Below, in pieces: positions 1-11,900 of a DNA stretch of 64,000 nt. Source of the stretch: Cannabis sativa (Eukaryota > Streptophyta > Magnoliopsida > Rosales > Cannabaceae); NCBI RefSeq assembly GCF_029168945.1, contig NC_083601.1, positions 70,607,595-70,671,594 on the forward strand, written 5' to 3'. The position numbers and the translations under genes are program-made. The notes beneath the pieces were generated by a model. It had not been told where the DNA came from. It searched no databases and saw only the letters and a list, made by a program, of their open reading frames with translations. Each line of letters begins with the position of its first letter. Positions within the stretch are counted from its first letter, which is position 1.

Positions 1-258
1 AGTCAATCTTATTAGATTTCTGGTATAGCTCTAGGACTGTCTTCTCTTATGAAATATTCGCCCCCTTTTCAATACAACATGCCTCTATTTATAATTATAT
101 CATAGGGCAGTTAATTAAATAGTTGACTGATATCTTATAATAATTATCCCCTGAAATTGTGGGGTTTGATATCATACCAAGTAAAATAAATGTGGTTAAC
201 ATTTGAAAATCACACAGCTATAATGGGTCCGCTTATACCAGGTCAATATAAATGTGTA

Positions 259-525
259 TTAAATACGTAATAAATCGTAACATTCTGGGATGTCTTGATG
301 GGAACATAGCATCAGTAACCTTGGTAGAGAGCTGGAGCTTTTCACATGTTTTCGAAGGGTTGATGATGTAAGCCTCGTCGTTCCTGTGCTTGAAGACATA
401 ATGCTCCATATGAAAATTGCAGTTCTTGGCAACAAGGTGAACTTCAATAGCCAACATCATTTGAATGTCAGCTTCTATCTGAGAGAACTGACTCGACGGA
501 GCTGTGAATCCCATTGAAAGATGTC
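259..525 (-). pseudogene. RPSA: Ribosomal protein SA (uS2) pseudogene fragment
   Basis: A minus-strand reading frame resembles the N-terminal part of eukaryotic 40S ribosomal protein SA, the uS2-family protein of the small ribosomal subunit. The stretches [34 protein letters not shown] and [14 protein letters not shown] follow the order and spacing of the family consensus, with many substitutions. After that block the frame continues differently: the expected NPQDI-like segment is in another frame as SHQDIPE near 285-300, so there is at least one frameshift. No downstream part of the protein is seen to the left. The exons read without an obvious intron, so a processed copy is possible but not shown. 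It is certainly non-functional. I recognise the family from the sequence pattern only; a protein search would confirm it. Confidence 0.75.
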
Positions 526-1046
526 TGGAGCTGATTAGTGAAGGTACCACGAGCGTGCCTTCATATAATGAGATGGACGCCTCTTTATCAATTGTTTGGG
601 TTTACCCGACTGTTATACTTAGTTTGTATACTGTGTATTATACGCTAAGTGTCTTAGCAGTCATTATATCTTGCTTACGTCTCTTCATGCGTAACGAGGT
701 TGATGCCTCATTTTGCTCATCTCATGTCATATGGTTTCTCATTAATGCGCAAGACAACAGTTTGTATATCTTTATCTCACGTAAGACCTTTCAGTCAGCA
801 AGTTGTAAATATACTCTGTCAATCCTGTATTAATGAGTTATTCCATTTTCAAATATAATTACCATTACATTTTATTGATTCACATTCTTCCTAGTTTGAC
901 ACGTGTCCTCCTCTGAAATAGTAGCTGAATTTTGGGTATAAAAACTTATTCCAATTCTTTAATTGGTTCAAATAAGTTTCTTTCATCTTGAATTCGAGGA
1001 TCAAGATCTTCATACTTCTTTTTGCTCTTCTCTATCAATACTGCCA
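526..1046. other. Unassigned spacer
   Basis: No recognisable gene. One plus-strand frame (504-833) is open for about 109 codons but has no family resemblance and is hydrophobic by composition, so I treat it as chance. The right-hand part (about 880-1046) probably belongs to the same decayed retroelement as the protease remnant that follows, because it lies directly downstream of it on the minus strand. Confidence 0.4.
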
Positions 1047-1631
1047 TTAACTATGACCATCTTTTCTGTGTTGTAGCTCTATGCGATAGCAATCGCGAGC
1101 TAACATCTGATTGCCTCGCACTACTCCCACACCCTCTAGACTTTGAAATTTTAGGGATAAATGCTTGATCGAACTAACTTCCCCCAGTACGATCAATGCT
1201 GCATGACCCAGTAATATATTGTAAGTTGATGGCAGGTCGACAACCAGAAAATCTTGCATAATTGTGGCGGATAGAGGTGCCTCACCCAAGGTTAATGCGA
1301 GTTCAATTATACCTTGACAGGCGATACTTTCGCCAGTGAATCTGCATAGATTTACCATGCAAGGCCTCAATTTTGCCTTTTCGAGCCGCATCTTCATCAA
1401 TGTTTCCCTGTTTCACTGAACACCCGTTATCTATCAACACCCTCTTTATCCTTTTATTGGCGAGTTGGATAGTAATCACTAATGGATCGACGTGAGGGTA
1501 CCTCATGTTCTTCTCATCTTCCTCTGAAGATATAATTGGAGGTTCTTTAGTTTTTACCTTCATGGAAGGTTCTGGAGCAAATACTGACTGCACATTTTTC
1601 ATTTCCTTCACGTACCTCTTTTGGGCATAAC
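1047..1631 (-). pseudogene. Tat/Athila-like gag-protease remnant
   Basis: The minus strand encodes pieces of an aspartic-protease region of the kind found in plant Tat/Athila-lineage Ty3/gypsy polyproteins. Seen directly: [26 protein letters not shown], where DNGCS replaces the usual DNGSS active-site form, then after a frame change [20 protein letters not shown], and finally [16 protein letters not shown]. This order (catalytic D-N-G, then YN-LGR-like, then G-V-RGDQ-AR-CY) matches that protein group. The part between the catalytic motif and the YNILLG motif is frameshifted near 1400, so the copy is dead. Its upstream side (gag) is cut at 1631 by the LTR of element H, and I do not find the other half in this window. 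Confidence 0.65.
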
Positions 1632-3887
1632 TGTAACGCCCTAACAATTAGGCATGCTACTTGAGGTGATTAAGAAATGTTAATCCTTTAAACGGAATTA
1701 CTAGTAAGATAACCGCGGGAAAATTTAAACATTAAACGAAAACAGAATGAAAATAAAACTTGTAATAACTTTAACTTTACAACCAAAATGACATGTTTTG
1801 GGATCCCAAAATATTTTATAAAATATTACCTGTCCTTTCCACTAGTCGACCTAAGCGACAAAATCAGAGTTACAAAAGCACATCACTGGTAGACCGCAAC
1901 CCGCTTGGTCTCGTGTGGCCCGAACATGTACATACATCGCCCAGCTTTAGCACTTATGGCTGATGAGAGACAGACTTATCCTATCCTGCACAGTAGAGCA
2001 CCCGTGAGTCAAGACCAGCAAGACAATATAATTATCAATAATCATCATTAACACATCACATAAATATTAATGCCATTTCATATCTGTCTGTATGACACAG
2101 ACCCGCGTGTTACACTCACACGCCTATTTATCTCTATGTGGCATAAACCTACGTGTTACGCTCACACGTCTATTTACAATAAGGCCTTAGAATGGTTTAT
2201 CTCAGTTCTAGTTACCGAGTCCAACCTGATTATGCCTTGAACGCATATATATAACATGGCATAGCACATTCACATTAATAATCACTAGGGAAATAATCCT
2301 AGACCATTAAACCGCTCATGTTAGGGTGATAATCCTAATCCTAGTTTCCAAATATCAACATATATAATTTTCAATATAGGCGCCACCTTGCATTCTTTAC
2401 GTGCTAACTACTATCATACCTGATGTCCCGCAAACATGGAGATTCCAAATCCCTGGGTGCTCCTGACAAAGTGCCGCTAATCTTAGTCATAATTTTTGGG
2501 ATTTGTAAGTATAGGATTAATCCCTGAATCCATTTCCACAACTTATAAATTTTGCATTCAAATTACAGATAATCACATAGAGCTCGGAACGAGCTTTCGA
2601 ACAATATAAAGAACGTCTCAAACGTAGTCCCGAGTCAAAAGGTTTGGCGAAAGCAAAAAAAAAAATAATAAATTGCCATTATCATGGTCACAACCAGACC
2701 TATGATAGTCGCGACCATTGGGTTTAAAAACCCAGAAAACCCAGTTTTCAGCTTCGAAAAATGCATCAAAACTCACTGAAATTCACCCCAAACATGCATA
2801 AATCCCAAAATCATTTCCAAAAATAATTATCAACATAATAGAGAGTTAACCTACAAATTTCATGCATCAAAATCCAACAATATAGACCATCTAAATTCAG
2901 ATTTAACAACACAAAAACTAGGCCCCAAACATTGAGCAAAATTCACCAAATCCCATCTTCAAGAGCTTAAACACAAGAACAAAACTCAACTATAAATTCA
3001 GAGTTGCACAAATTAAAAAGAGAACCAATCTAAACTCAAAATTCCTCTCAAAACACAGCATAAAGCATCTTACATAAATCTTTAACGCAATCAAGCATTA
3101 AGTATTACAAATTACACTAATATCAACATACATGCATCTCAAGAACATTCAAAGCTCAAAGACCTATTTATCCACTTCCATTTTAGCAACAATTTCAAAT
3201 TAAAATAGTAAGAAAACTACCTCCAAATCTTCAACTATTCAAGCTCCAAAGAAGTCACAAAATCAAGTTGAACACAAGCTATTTCTCCACAAATTCACAA
3301 GTTGATAAAGATGGATAAAGAGAGAGACGCGAATCATTTTGGGGGCTGAGAAACAAACTGAAAAAAATGCATTTACTTCATTTAAAATTTCTTTTTTGTT
3401 GTAGATAAAATAAAGGGTCAAAAAGACAATAATGCCTATGGGGCCATAATAAAGCATAGGCAGCAAGCAAGGGTAAAAATATCATTCTGACATAACACCC
3501 AATTCAATTAATTTTTAGATTTATCACACATTAATAAAATGCCAATAAATAATCTCGAAAATTAATTTTGGCCCCGAACCCGGTTCGGCGCAAAATTCCT
3601 AATTGTGACTATACCGCGTCGACTTGTCAAAAAACACCTAAAAAAGGACACAAAAAGTACACTATATAATAATATAGTCCAATAGCACGTCATTTAATTA
3701 AATTCACTGTTTTACCCTTCCTGGGTAAAAATTACGAAAACGCCCATGGCTCACCAACGGGATCTTAACTTGTCATACACCATATTAATTCACATATAAT
3801 AAAATATATAATAATATAATTCAACAATAATACACATTTAACTAGTTAGGGTTTGCTAATTAATTTTCTTATTCTTAGGGTATTACA
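1632..3887 (-). repeat. 3' LTR of gypsy element H
   Basis: A 2256-bp LTR read on the minus strand from 3887 (TGTAATACCC) to 1632 (GGGCGTTACA), with TG...CA ends. Directly inside on the element side (3888-3903) is a purine-rich tract on the minus strand, AAGGAGGGGGT, the expected polypurine primer for plus-strand synthesis, followed by the end of the pol reading frame. The five bases ATAAC at 1627-1631 would be the target duplication, but the matching copy is not found because the element's 5' half is missing. Its start and end sequences and its length class match the LTR of element D, so the two are related. No coding content is seen. Confidence 0.85.
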
Positions 3888-4948
3888 ATTACCCCCTCCT
3901 TATAGAAATTTCGTCCCGAAATTTACTTGAACAACTCCGGATATTTCTGCTGCATATCCGTCTCGAGTTCCAAGGTTGCCTCTTCAACTTTCCTGTTCCT
4001 CCATAATACCTTTACCAGTGAAATTTTCTTGTTCTGAAGACCTTGTTCCTTCTGTCAAGTACTTGCACCGGTTGTTCCTGGTATGATAAATCTGGCTGAA
4101 GTTCGTATGCTTCATAACTCAGAATATGGGACGAATCTAAAACTTACATCTGAGGCATTGAAACATGGAACACATCATGTACAGCTACCAGCACTGGGGG
4201 CATAGCCGACCTATACGCTACTTTCCCTAACCTTTGATGGATTTCAAAAGGTCTAAAGAACCTCGGGCTAAGTTTTCCCTTTCTTACCAAAACGTTTAGT
4301 GCCTTTCATCGGTGATATTCAGAGAAATACCATGTCCCCGACCTAAAATTCAATATCTGGTCACTTTGGATCTCCATAACTCTTAGGTCTGCTTTGAGCC
4401 GCAAGCATTCGCACTCAGATTTTATCAACTGCCTCACTTGTTCTCTGAACAACCTCGGGACCTAAGAACTTCCTTTCACCCACTTCATCCCAATGAATAG
4501 GTGATCTACACTTTCTTCCATACAAAATTTCATAAGGGGCCATCCCGATTGTTGCCTGATAGTTGTTATTGTACAAGAACTCGATCAGGGGAAGGTACTT
4601 TACCCATGATCCTTCAAAGTAAAGCACACATGCCCGCAACATGTCTTTTAAGATCTAAATAGTCCTCTCCGACCGTCTATTCGTCTGAGGATGAAATGCT
4701 ATGCTGAACTTCAACTGAGTACCCATGGCTCAATGAAGACTCTCCCAGAATCTTGATGTGAATTTTGGATCTCTATCCAAAACAATGGACTTTGAGACAC
4801 CCTGAAGACGAACAATTTCTCTAACTTATAATTCAGCATACTGATCAATGGAGAAGTCCGTCCGAATGGGTATGAAGTGTGTTGACTTTGTAAACCTGTC
4901 AACTATGACCCACACAGAGTCATATTGTCCAGTTGTCCCAGGCAATCC
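3888..4948 (-). pseudogene. Element H pol 3' part: integrase and chromodomain
   Basis: Minus-strand remains of the last third of a Ty3/gypsy chromovirus pol. The integrase segment at 4415-4642 is the clearest: [38 protein letters not shown] and HWDEVGERKFLGPEVVQRT. These are the conserved blocks after the catalytic glutamate in Tekay/Del-type integrases. Downstream (about 3900-4330) are decayed versions of the GPF and chromodomain region. Frames are broken repeatedly. The reading is cut at 4948 by element A and resumes at 15228. It would have inserted element cDNA into chromatin; it is now inactive. Confidence 0.85.
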
Positions 4949-6844
4949 TGTTGGGTTTTATGCCCTAAATAAAACTCATTTCAATATAATCAGATTTACT
5001 TATTAATATAGATCAGAAATAACATTTAATGTTGCATGGTTCACATGATTTATTTCATGATTATATGTACATAATGTATAATTCATCTAAAACCCTTTTC
5101 ACATACTTGATCCTGTTTATTGTGTCGTCAACACATTGGAAAGTAAACATGACTATGTGAATAAAGTTTCCTAGATTTATCAGACATAGGGTTATACTGA
5201 TATGATAATCTACAACAGAGTTTACTTGCATTTGGAGAAATGCTATGTTCTTTCCAAAGCATTGGTTAAAGTAAAGCTCAGGTTGGATGCATGGAGTATG
5301 CATTGGAAGGGACCGATATTGAACTTTGACTTAGATTTATTAAACTTACCGTAACATCTATTCAAGTCAATATCGCCTAGTTGATCCTAGATCAAAAGAT
5401 CTTAATCCTGTTATGATTAGGCTCAATCTCAGGAGGCTATTTTTGTTCTTTGATTTGTTAGTTAAGCCTACTTTTAGGTCAGGGTGATACGTACATTTTG
5501 GGAACACGGTAGTTCAATTGAGTGGGAGTGCTAACATAAACATGGAATCTGTAGCTTCTCTCTGGCGAATAGTAAGTAAAGGATGATCTCCTTCGAGCTT
5601 GACCAAACGAAAATAAATGGTGGAGATCTCATTTCACGTAAGCTGAAATATCATTTATACGGGGTTAAGTGTTTTAAGGATTAAATACATTGTGGGGTGT
5701 AACGATAATCTAATCCCTTTACAGTGTAGATCATTCATATAGAGGATCATCGATCAAATTAGGATTATAACAATGGATAACTAATGATGTGTCAATATGG
5801 TGGAACATATAGAGCATTCTATATACTGAGAGTACAATTCTAAGTTCTATGCGTGGATTCAACGAAGAATTAATAAGTTAGTGAATTTAGGTTATAAATT
5901 CTTGATCTACTTATTGGAAGCTCGGTTATATAGAGCCATGGTCCCCGCACTAGTTGAGATAATATTGCTTGTAAGACTCATGTAATTGGTTTTGATTAAT
6001 CAATTATAATTCTCAAATTAGACTATGTCTATTTGTGAATTTATCACTAAGTAAGGGAGAAATTGTAAAGAAAGAGTTTTAGGGGCATATTTGTTAATTA
6101 TGATACTTTGTATGGTTCAATTAATAAATATGATAAATGACAATATTATTTAGTAATTATTTATAGTTATTAAATAGTTAGAATTGGCATTTAAATGGTT
6201 GAATTTGAAAATTGGCATTTTTGAGAAAATCAGATGCAGAAAAGATAAAACTGCAAAATTGCAAAAAGTGAGGCCCAAATCCACTTGTATAGGGCCGGCC
6301 ACTTTTGTAGGGAATTTAAAATGATATTTTCATTATTTTAATGCCAAATAATTCAAACCTAACCCTAGTGGAATGCTATAAATAGATAGTGAAGGCTTCA
6401 GGAAAATTACACTTAAATTTTCTACTTTTTCATTCAGAAAAAAAAACTGAGCCTTTCTCTCTCCTTATCTTTAGATGCAACTTCTTCTCTCTCTTCCCTC
6501 TTGAATTTCGAAATTCTTAGTGTGAGAATAGTGCCCACACACAGCAAGTGATACCTCAATCATAGTGAGGAAGATCGTGAAGAAAGACTTTCAGCAAGAA
6601 GGAGTTTCAGCACTAAAGAATCAGAGAAAGAGATCCAGGTTCAGATATTGATAATGCTCTGCTACAGAAAGGAATCAAGGGCTAGATATCTGAACGGAAG
6701 GAGTCATTATATTCCACTGCACCCAATGTAAGGTTTAGTAAACTTTATATGTGTTTTTTTCATCGTTTTAGAAAGTTCATATATAGGGTGTTAATCAACA
6801 TACTTGTGAGTAGATCTAAGATCCTAGTAAAATAATTTCCAACA
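4949..6844 (+). repeat. 5' LTR of element A
   Basis: A 1896-bp LTR from TGTTGGGTTTTATGCCC to TTTCCAACA. U3 is long (about 1430 bp to the TATA box) and the R-U5 part is about 430 bp. An antisense frame that is open in several sister LTRs (the KLEGDHPLLTIRQ frame) is interrupted here by a stop near 5510. Confidence 0.93.
6377..6384 (+). promoter_or_regulatory. TATA box of the A 5' LTR
   Basis: TATAAATA within GCTATAAATAGATAG, the best core-promoter match in the LTR. The same block is present in the right LTR of A (14752-14759) and, on the opposite strand, in the B left LTR and both E LTRs. Transcription would be expected to start about 30 bp downstream, inferred by position only. Confidence 0.65.
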
Positions 6845-6846
6845 AC

Positions 6847-6858
6847 TGGCCTCAGAGC
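6847..6858 (+). other. Primer binding site, initiator-Met-like
   Basis: TGGCCTCAGAGC lies two bases after the 5' LTR of A. It differs at two positions from TGGTATCAGAGC, the initiator methionine tRNA complement used by many plant LTR elements and seen intact in elements F and G here. The same variant occurs in B (26447-26458) and E (51663-51674), so it is a family feature. Confidence 0.75.
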
Positions 6859-9800
6859 CATGGTAATTGATTTGCTTGCAAGAAATTTGGACTTTAAAAC
6901 GATTGTTTGATGTTTTGGATGGTATCATGTTGTATTGAGTGTTATTTGATGATTGATTGATGTTTGTGAATTTTTGTGAACAATAATTGAATCTGTTTCT
7001 GGAATTATTTTTATTGGATAGTATGGAAAAAATTAAGCAATTTCCCTTTTTACAGAACTCACTTTCGATTTAATTTGAATTAGTTATGATTTTTTGAAGT
7101 TTCAAAAATATCGGGGGTGTTGCTGCACCACGCGCGCGCGCGGAAATCATGCAGCCTGCCCCTGCGCCGAGGTTTCACGCCCAAATACCCCCCATGCGTG
7201 CCCATGGGCAGTATGAATGCATACTGTCCGTACAGCTCGCATTTTTTTCGTTTTTCTTCGTTTTTTCATGCTATTTCATGGATTTAACTTCGGATTTTTT
7301 GTGTAGTTCTGTATTTATACATTTACTATTCCTAATTCAATTCTCATTATCATAATTAATTTAATTAATATTTTTTAAATTTAATTCATGATATTAGTGT
7401 AATTTGAATTTGAAAAATAGTAAATATCTATCTTTTTTGTTAAATTATCTATCTTATTTTTAAATTTGATTATATCTTATCTTATTTTTAAATTTAAGGT
7501 CAGATATTAAATTTTTTAAATTAATTTTTTTTTAAATAATTTGACCTTATTTAAATTTAAAATAAGATAACTATAATCATGTAATTTTAAATAGATGTAA
7601 GATATTTTGTTAACTTTTAAATTTTGTTATTTTATTTATTTGAATTACATTTAAAATCTGAAAAAGATATTTATTTATCTTTTTTAATTTTTTATTTAAT
7701 TTTTATTTATAAAATAACATTAAATATTTAACAGTAGTTAGCAAATTTTGAAATGATATTTAGGTTGGTTGAAACCTAATTTGTCAAAATTGTAGGTTTA
7801 ATTTTAAATATTATTTTATTAATTTCGAAAATATTTAAATTTTATTTTATTTAAATATTTTTCGAAAATAAATTTTTTTTATTTAATTAATTTTTCGAAA
7901 TTATTTATTTAAAATTAAATAAATCCTACATCCAACTATCCAGCTAACCTTGTTGCAGGAGTATGTGTTTGTAAGATTTTAAAACCTATTATTGCTTGAT
8001 TGCAAATAGCCATGGTTAACTTGTTTACAGATCCAATGATCTGATTTTAACTCATGGCTCCATTCGTCAAGTAAATAATTTGTAACAGGTATATTTACAA
8101 TCTTCTTTCATCTGTGTATGACCTAGCAACATGATAGGATCCATCCAAATAGTGTACCTGTGTGAGCCTATATGTTTAATTTCATTATAGATGCATATAG
8201 GTTGTTGTTGCTAAATAAAATATCACAGTTTTTGATAGATTTTATTTAGGCCCATTTAGTTTTTGGGCCTATTCAGTTAATAACAATTGTTCATTTTAAT
8301 GTTAAATTCCTCTCTTTTGGGCCTTGTGTGAGAGTTGGGAGCCATAGTAGTGGGTACGACATACTGAACCCAGCATCCCCTCACATGAACCACCCCAATT
8401 GTGAAGGTCCATTTGCCTGATTTGAATAACTGTACTAGGTTAATTGAACTAGTTTAACCTAATAAAATTGATTAGCAACATAATTAATTTCATTTATTTT
8501 AAATTAATTTAAGAAAATTATAGTTTAAAGAATTTTTTATTCTAAGCTAAACTATATGTATTTTCTTGTATTTAATTAAATATAGAATTACAACCATCTA
8601 GATTCTTTCTAAAGCTTAATTTAAATTTTTCATTAAAAATTCCTATTTAAGTTGACATTTAGTTATCTATAACTAACCAGCTTAAATCTGAATATCTTTT
8701 GGATTTAAAATTTCAAAATTAAGTTGAGGAATTTTAGGCATTGGTTATTAAGATTCTTTAGATATTTTTTAAGTTAATATCTTTTCGAATATTAACTTAA
8801 AATGGAATATTTTAGATATTTTTTAAGTTAATATCTTTTCGAATATTAACTTAAAATGGCATATTTTTAAATTAAGTGGTTACAACTTCATTTTTGATAT
8901 TTAATTAAATTTAAATTTTAAAAATATTTAGGTTCTAGATTTTTTCTAATACAACCTAAGTTAGATATTTTTTCAAATTTTGTGGAAAAGATACTTAGTC
9001 AAATAAGATATTTTCTAGATAGTTATTTCTAGACTACTTATTATTTCTAATATTAAATAGGAAAATATTATACATTGTGAAATTAATTATTTAAATAATT
9101 AATTTTGGTACAATTTATTTTAAGTATATTTTTCCTAGTATTAAACTAGAGGTTAATAATTAAGCCTTCTCTACACTTAATTATTTATTTCTTGAATTTA
9201 ATACATTTAATTAATTTGAAAATTAAATATCTAAGTTGATTTTCATCATGATACTTAAATATTTCTTTTTCATGACACTTAATTAAATAGAAAATTATTT
9301 TTAATTGAAATTTATTTTTTCAACTAAATTTAAATAATTTTCAAAATATATTTTTTCTTTATTTTATTAATCAAATTTTAAAATTGCATTTCTTAAATGC
9401 TGGAATTTCGAATTTTATTTGAAAAATAGATTAAAGTTGTAAATTATTTATTTTAATTTTGGACCAACTTAAATTAATGATTTTTTCATTAATTGATTAA
9501 TTTAAAATAAATGAATTAAAATATATTATTAGAAATTGAATTAATTAGTCAAAGGAAAATCTAGATAGGTGATATTTTTGCTTGAAGTATTTTTATAGTG
9601 TATTTAATTAAACAAAAAATTAATATTTAAGTTGATTTTCATCATCATACTTAAATATTTGAAATTTTTCTTATATATATTTAGTTAAATAGGAAAATTA
9701 TATTTTTTGTTGTAAATTAATTTTATTAATTAATTTTGGGCCAACATTAAATTAGAATAATTTTTCTAGGATTAATTTTTTATTTTAACATGCATTTTCG

Positions 9801-10130
9801 AAAATTGTATCCTTGAATACTTTAATTTTTCGAAATGTAATATATATTTATAGAAAATTAAATTTGAGTTGTAAATTAATTTAAATTAATTTTGTAACAA
9901 CATAAATTGAATATTTTTCTAAATATTTATTGGAAATTATTACTAAGATGGAAATAATTCATATTATTTTCATATCCATCTAAGTAAAATTTATAAATAT
10001 TAAATTAAAATTTATATTTAGAATTTTTCATTCTAAATTGGAAATTTTAATTAAATAAATATATATTTAAAATAAATAGATTAAATAAAGAGAATCAAAA
10101 CAAATACAACTCTCTTTAAATAATGAGCTT
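6859..10130 (+). other. AT-rich non-coding leader region of element A
   Basis: About 3.3 kb between the primer site and the first motif-bearing internal region, without convincing coding content. It contains a short GC-rich island at about 7129-7230 with an alternating CG run (7132-7142) and an imperfect palindrome (7206-7229). Very AT-rich sequence with many TTAAAT-type runs follows from 7340 to 10100. A 54-bp tandem duplication lies at 8757-8864. The same region exists in B and E and, as far as it is preserved, is likewise non-coding. Confidence 0.7.
8757..8864. repeat. 54-bp tandem duplication, A-specific
   Basis: Two adjacent copies of a 54-bp unit (8757-8810 and 8811-8864). Each contains the inverted repeat AAGTTAATATC...GAATATTAACTT. 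The corresponding places in B (about 24475-24520) and E (about 49835-49885) have a single copy, so the duplication arose in A or its immediate lineage. Confidence 0.85.
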
Positions 10131-11900
10131 TATTATTATTAAGATATTCGATCTCCATTGTTGGTCTTACAATTGTTAAATGTTTTCAATATAACCTCGA
10201 GACGCTAGACTTCGTCCCCCTATGGATGGTTATTCCTTGAACGCATTTAACACCGTAAGATCTTATTTGATAAGTGTTTTGTAAGTTTTCGTCTCTATTA
10301 GACTCTCCCCTACGGTGACTACTTAGAGATAAACTTATAAAACATGAAATAATGGTGGAAGCTCATAAAATGAGAATAACCTTGACTCTCGCCTACCGGG
10401 AAAACGTTGGATTCTTATTTTGATCGAATAAAATGTTGCTAGAATGGTTTCTATTTTATATGAGCTGACAACTCTATTCAATGAATGATACTTTGACTCT
10501 CGCCTACCGAGACACTGTATCAGTTTGTTGAAAACCTTGGAAATTATTTAGGATCGTATGTTTTAGTATTTTCACTTGTCATTCCTACTTGCTATATGTT
10601 TAATAATTTCTGAATTGTGTATGAATTTATATTGAACCATGTTATTTTCTGTTATTAAGTTGTAGTTTAATTTCGAATCTTCATTGTTGGTCTAGCTTGG
10701 CTTATTTATCTAATGAGATAAATTCCTAGTGGATTTTCACCATTAGACATACATAATAGTGTTAGATCTCGAAAGATAAATATTGTATATGCGACATCTA
10801 GCTGTTCATCAATTGATGACACCTTAGACTAGTATTTTTACGATCTGAAACAAGAAGATTGTATAAATAAGATTACTTTGACTTTCGCTAATCGAAGCAT
10901 CGTTGGATTCTTATTTAATAAACGAAATTATCCTAATTCCTCTTAGCTTATTCATTTCGAATTAGCTCAATAACATATCATTGGATGAATGGTATATAAA
11001 TCATTTCATGTCATTCTATATTTTCTCTTAAGAAATTAAATGACGCATATGATTATAATCCCGAAATGCTATTGTCAATTGATATAAAACCTCAATCTTA
11101 GAAATCTCCTACTTGTATGGGCAAATCTGACTTAGAGTTTAAATTAGTAGTGGTGGTCCAAGAAAGAATTACTCATTATATTTGGTTGAATTTAAGTCTT
11201 TGACTTTAATTTTAGAATCCAAACAGAAATTTTCTTATATTTCTATTTCCAGGAAGCAATACAGTTACACTTTCAAGTGTTTAATAACCATCTTCTATTA
11301 ATGGATTCAAACTGTATGGAATATGAGTTAGGTATTCTGTGACCAGGATCCACTTGCACTATTCTAAGAATTATTTGATGTAACTAAACCTAAGTCATCA
11401 AAAGACACTACCACATTTTTTTTAATCTATGGCATTTGTATCTTGTTCATAGTGGATTTGACAAGATCAATCTCTGCAAAGAGTTAATATGCCTATATCC
11501 ACTGAAAGTAAGTTCATCTCATTCGCAGATGGATGTACATTCAGGGGTGGATATGAGTTTTTCGTTGTATTCTTAAAACGATAACTCTAGATTATACCTT
11601 TTACCAAAGAAATTTGAAATGTTAAAAAAATTTCTTAAATTTCTAGCAATGGTTACATCCATTAATGTAAGTGGTTAAAGATGTTGTGAACTGATAGGGG
11701 TGGAGAAATAGTTAGTAGATATGCAGTTCAAAGATCATTAAATTTATTTTTGAATTATATCCAAACTTACCTCCCCAGAAATTTTGATTTGCATATTGAT
11801 GATTAGTTACCAGTCGTTGTCTAATTCCATCTATGGTAATACAATTTCAGAATGATGTAATGGTTGTCTACTTAATGTAAATCATTACTAGATTCAAGGA
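10130..11900 (+). other. Internal region of A with a repeated GGCGAGAGTCAA-type motif
   Basis: No open frame. A short motif, TTGACTCTCGCCTACCG on the plus strand, occurs at about 10382 and 10495, with a diverged copy at about 10868. It is embedded in longer similar context (motif, then a short spacer, then a GTTGG or TATCAG-like word). The same motifs are found in B, C and E. This stretch could be decayed gag or the first part of pol; I cannot assign it. Confidence 0.45.

Noticed and set aside
504..833. 109-codon plus-strand open frame as a gene
   Set aside because: No family resemblance, overlaps the RPSA pseudogene on the other strand, and low-complexity hydrophobic content is expected by chance in AT-rich DNA.
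7340..10100. Scaffold-attachment region or origin in the AT-rich leader of A
   Set aside because: AT content alone is not evidence, and the same sequence recurs in B and E as part of the element.
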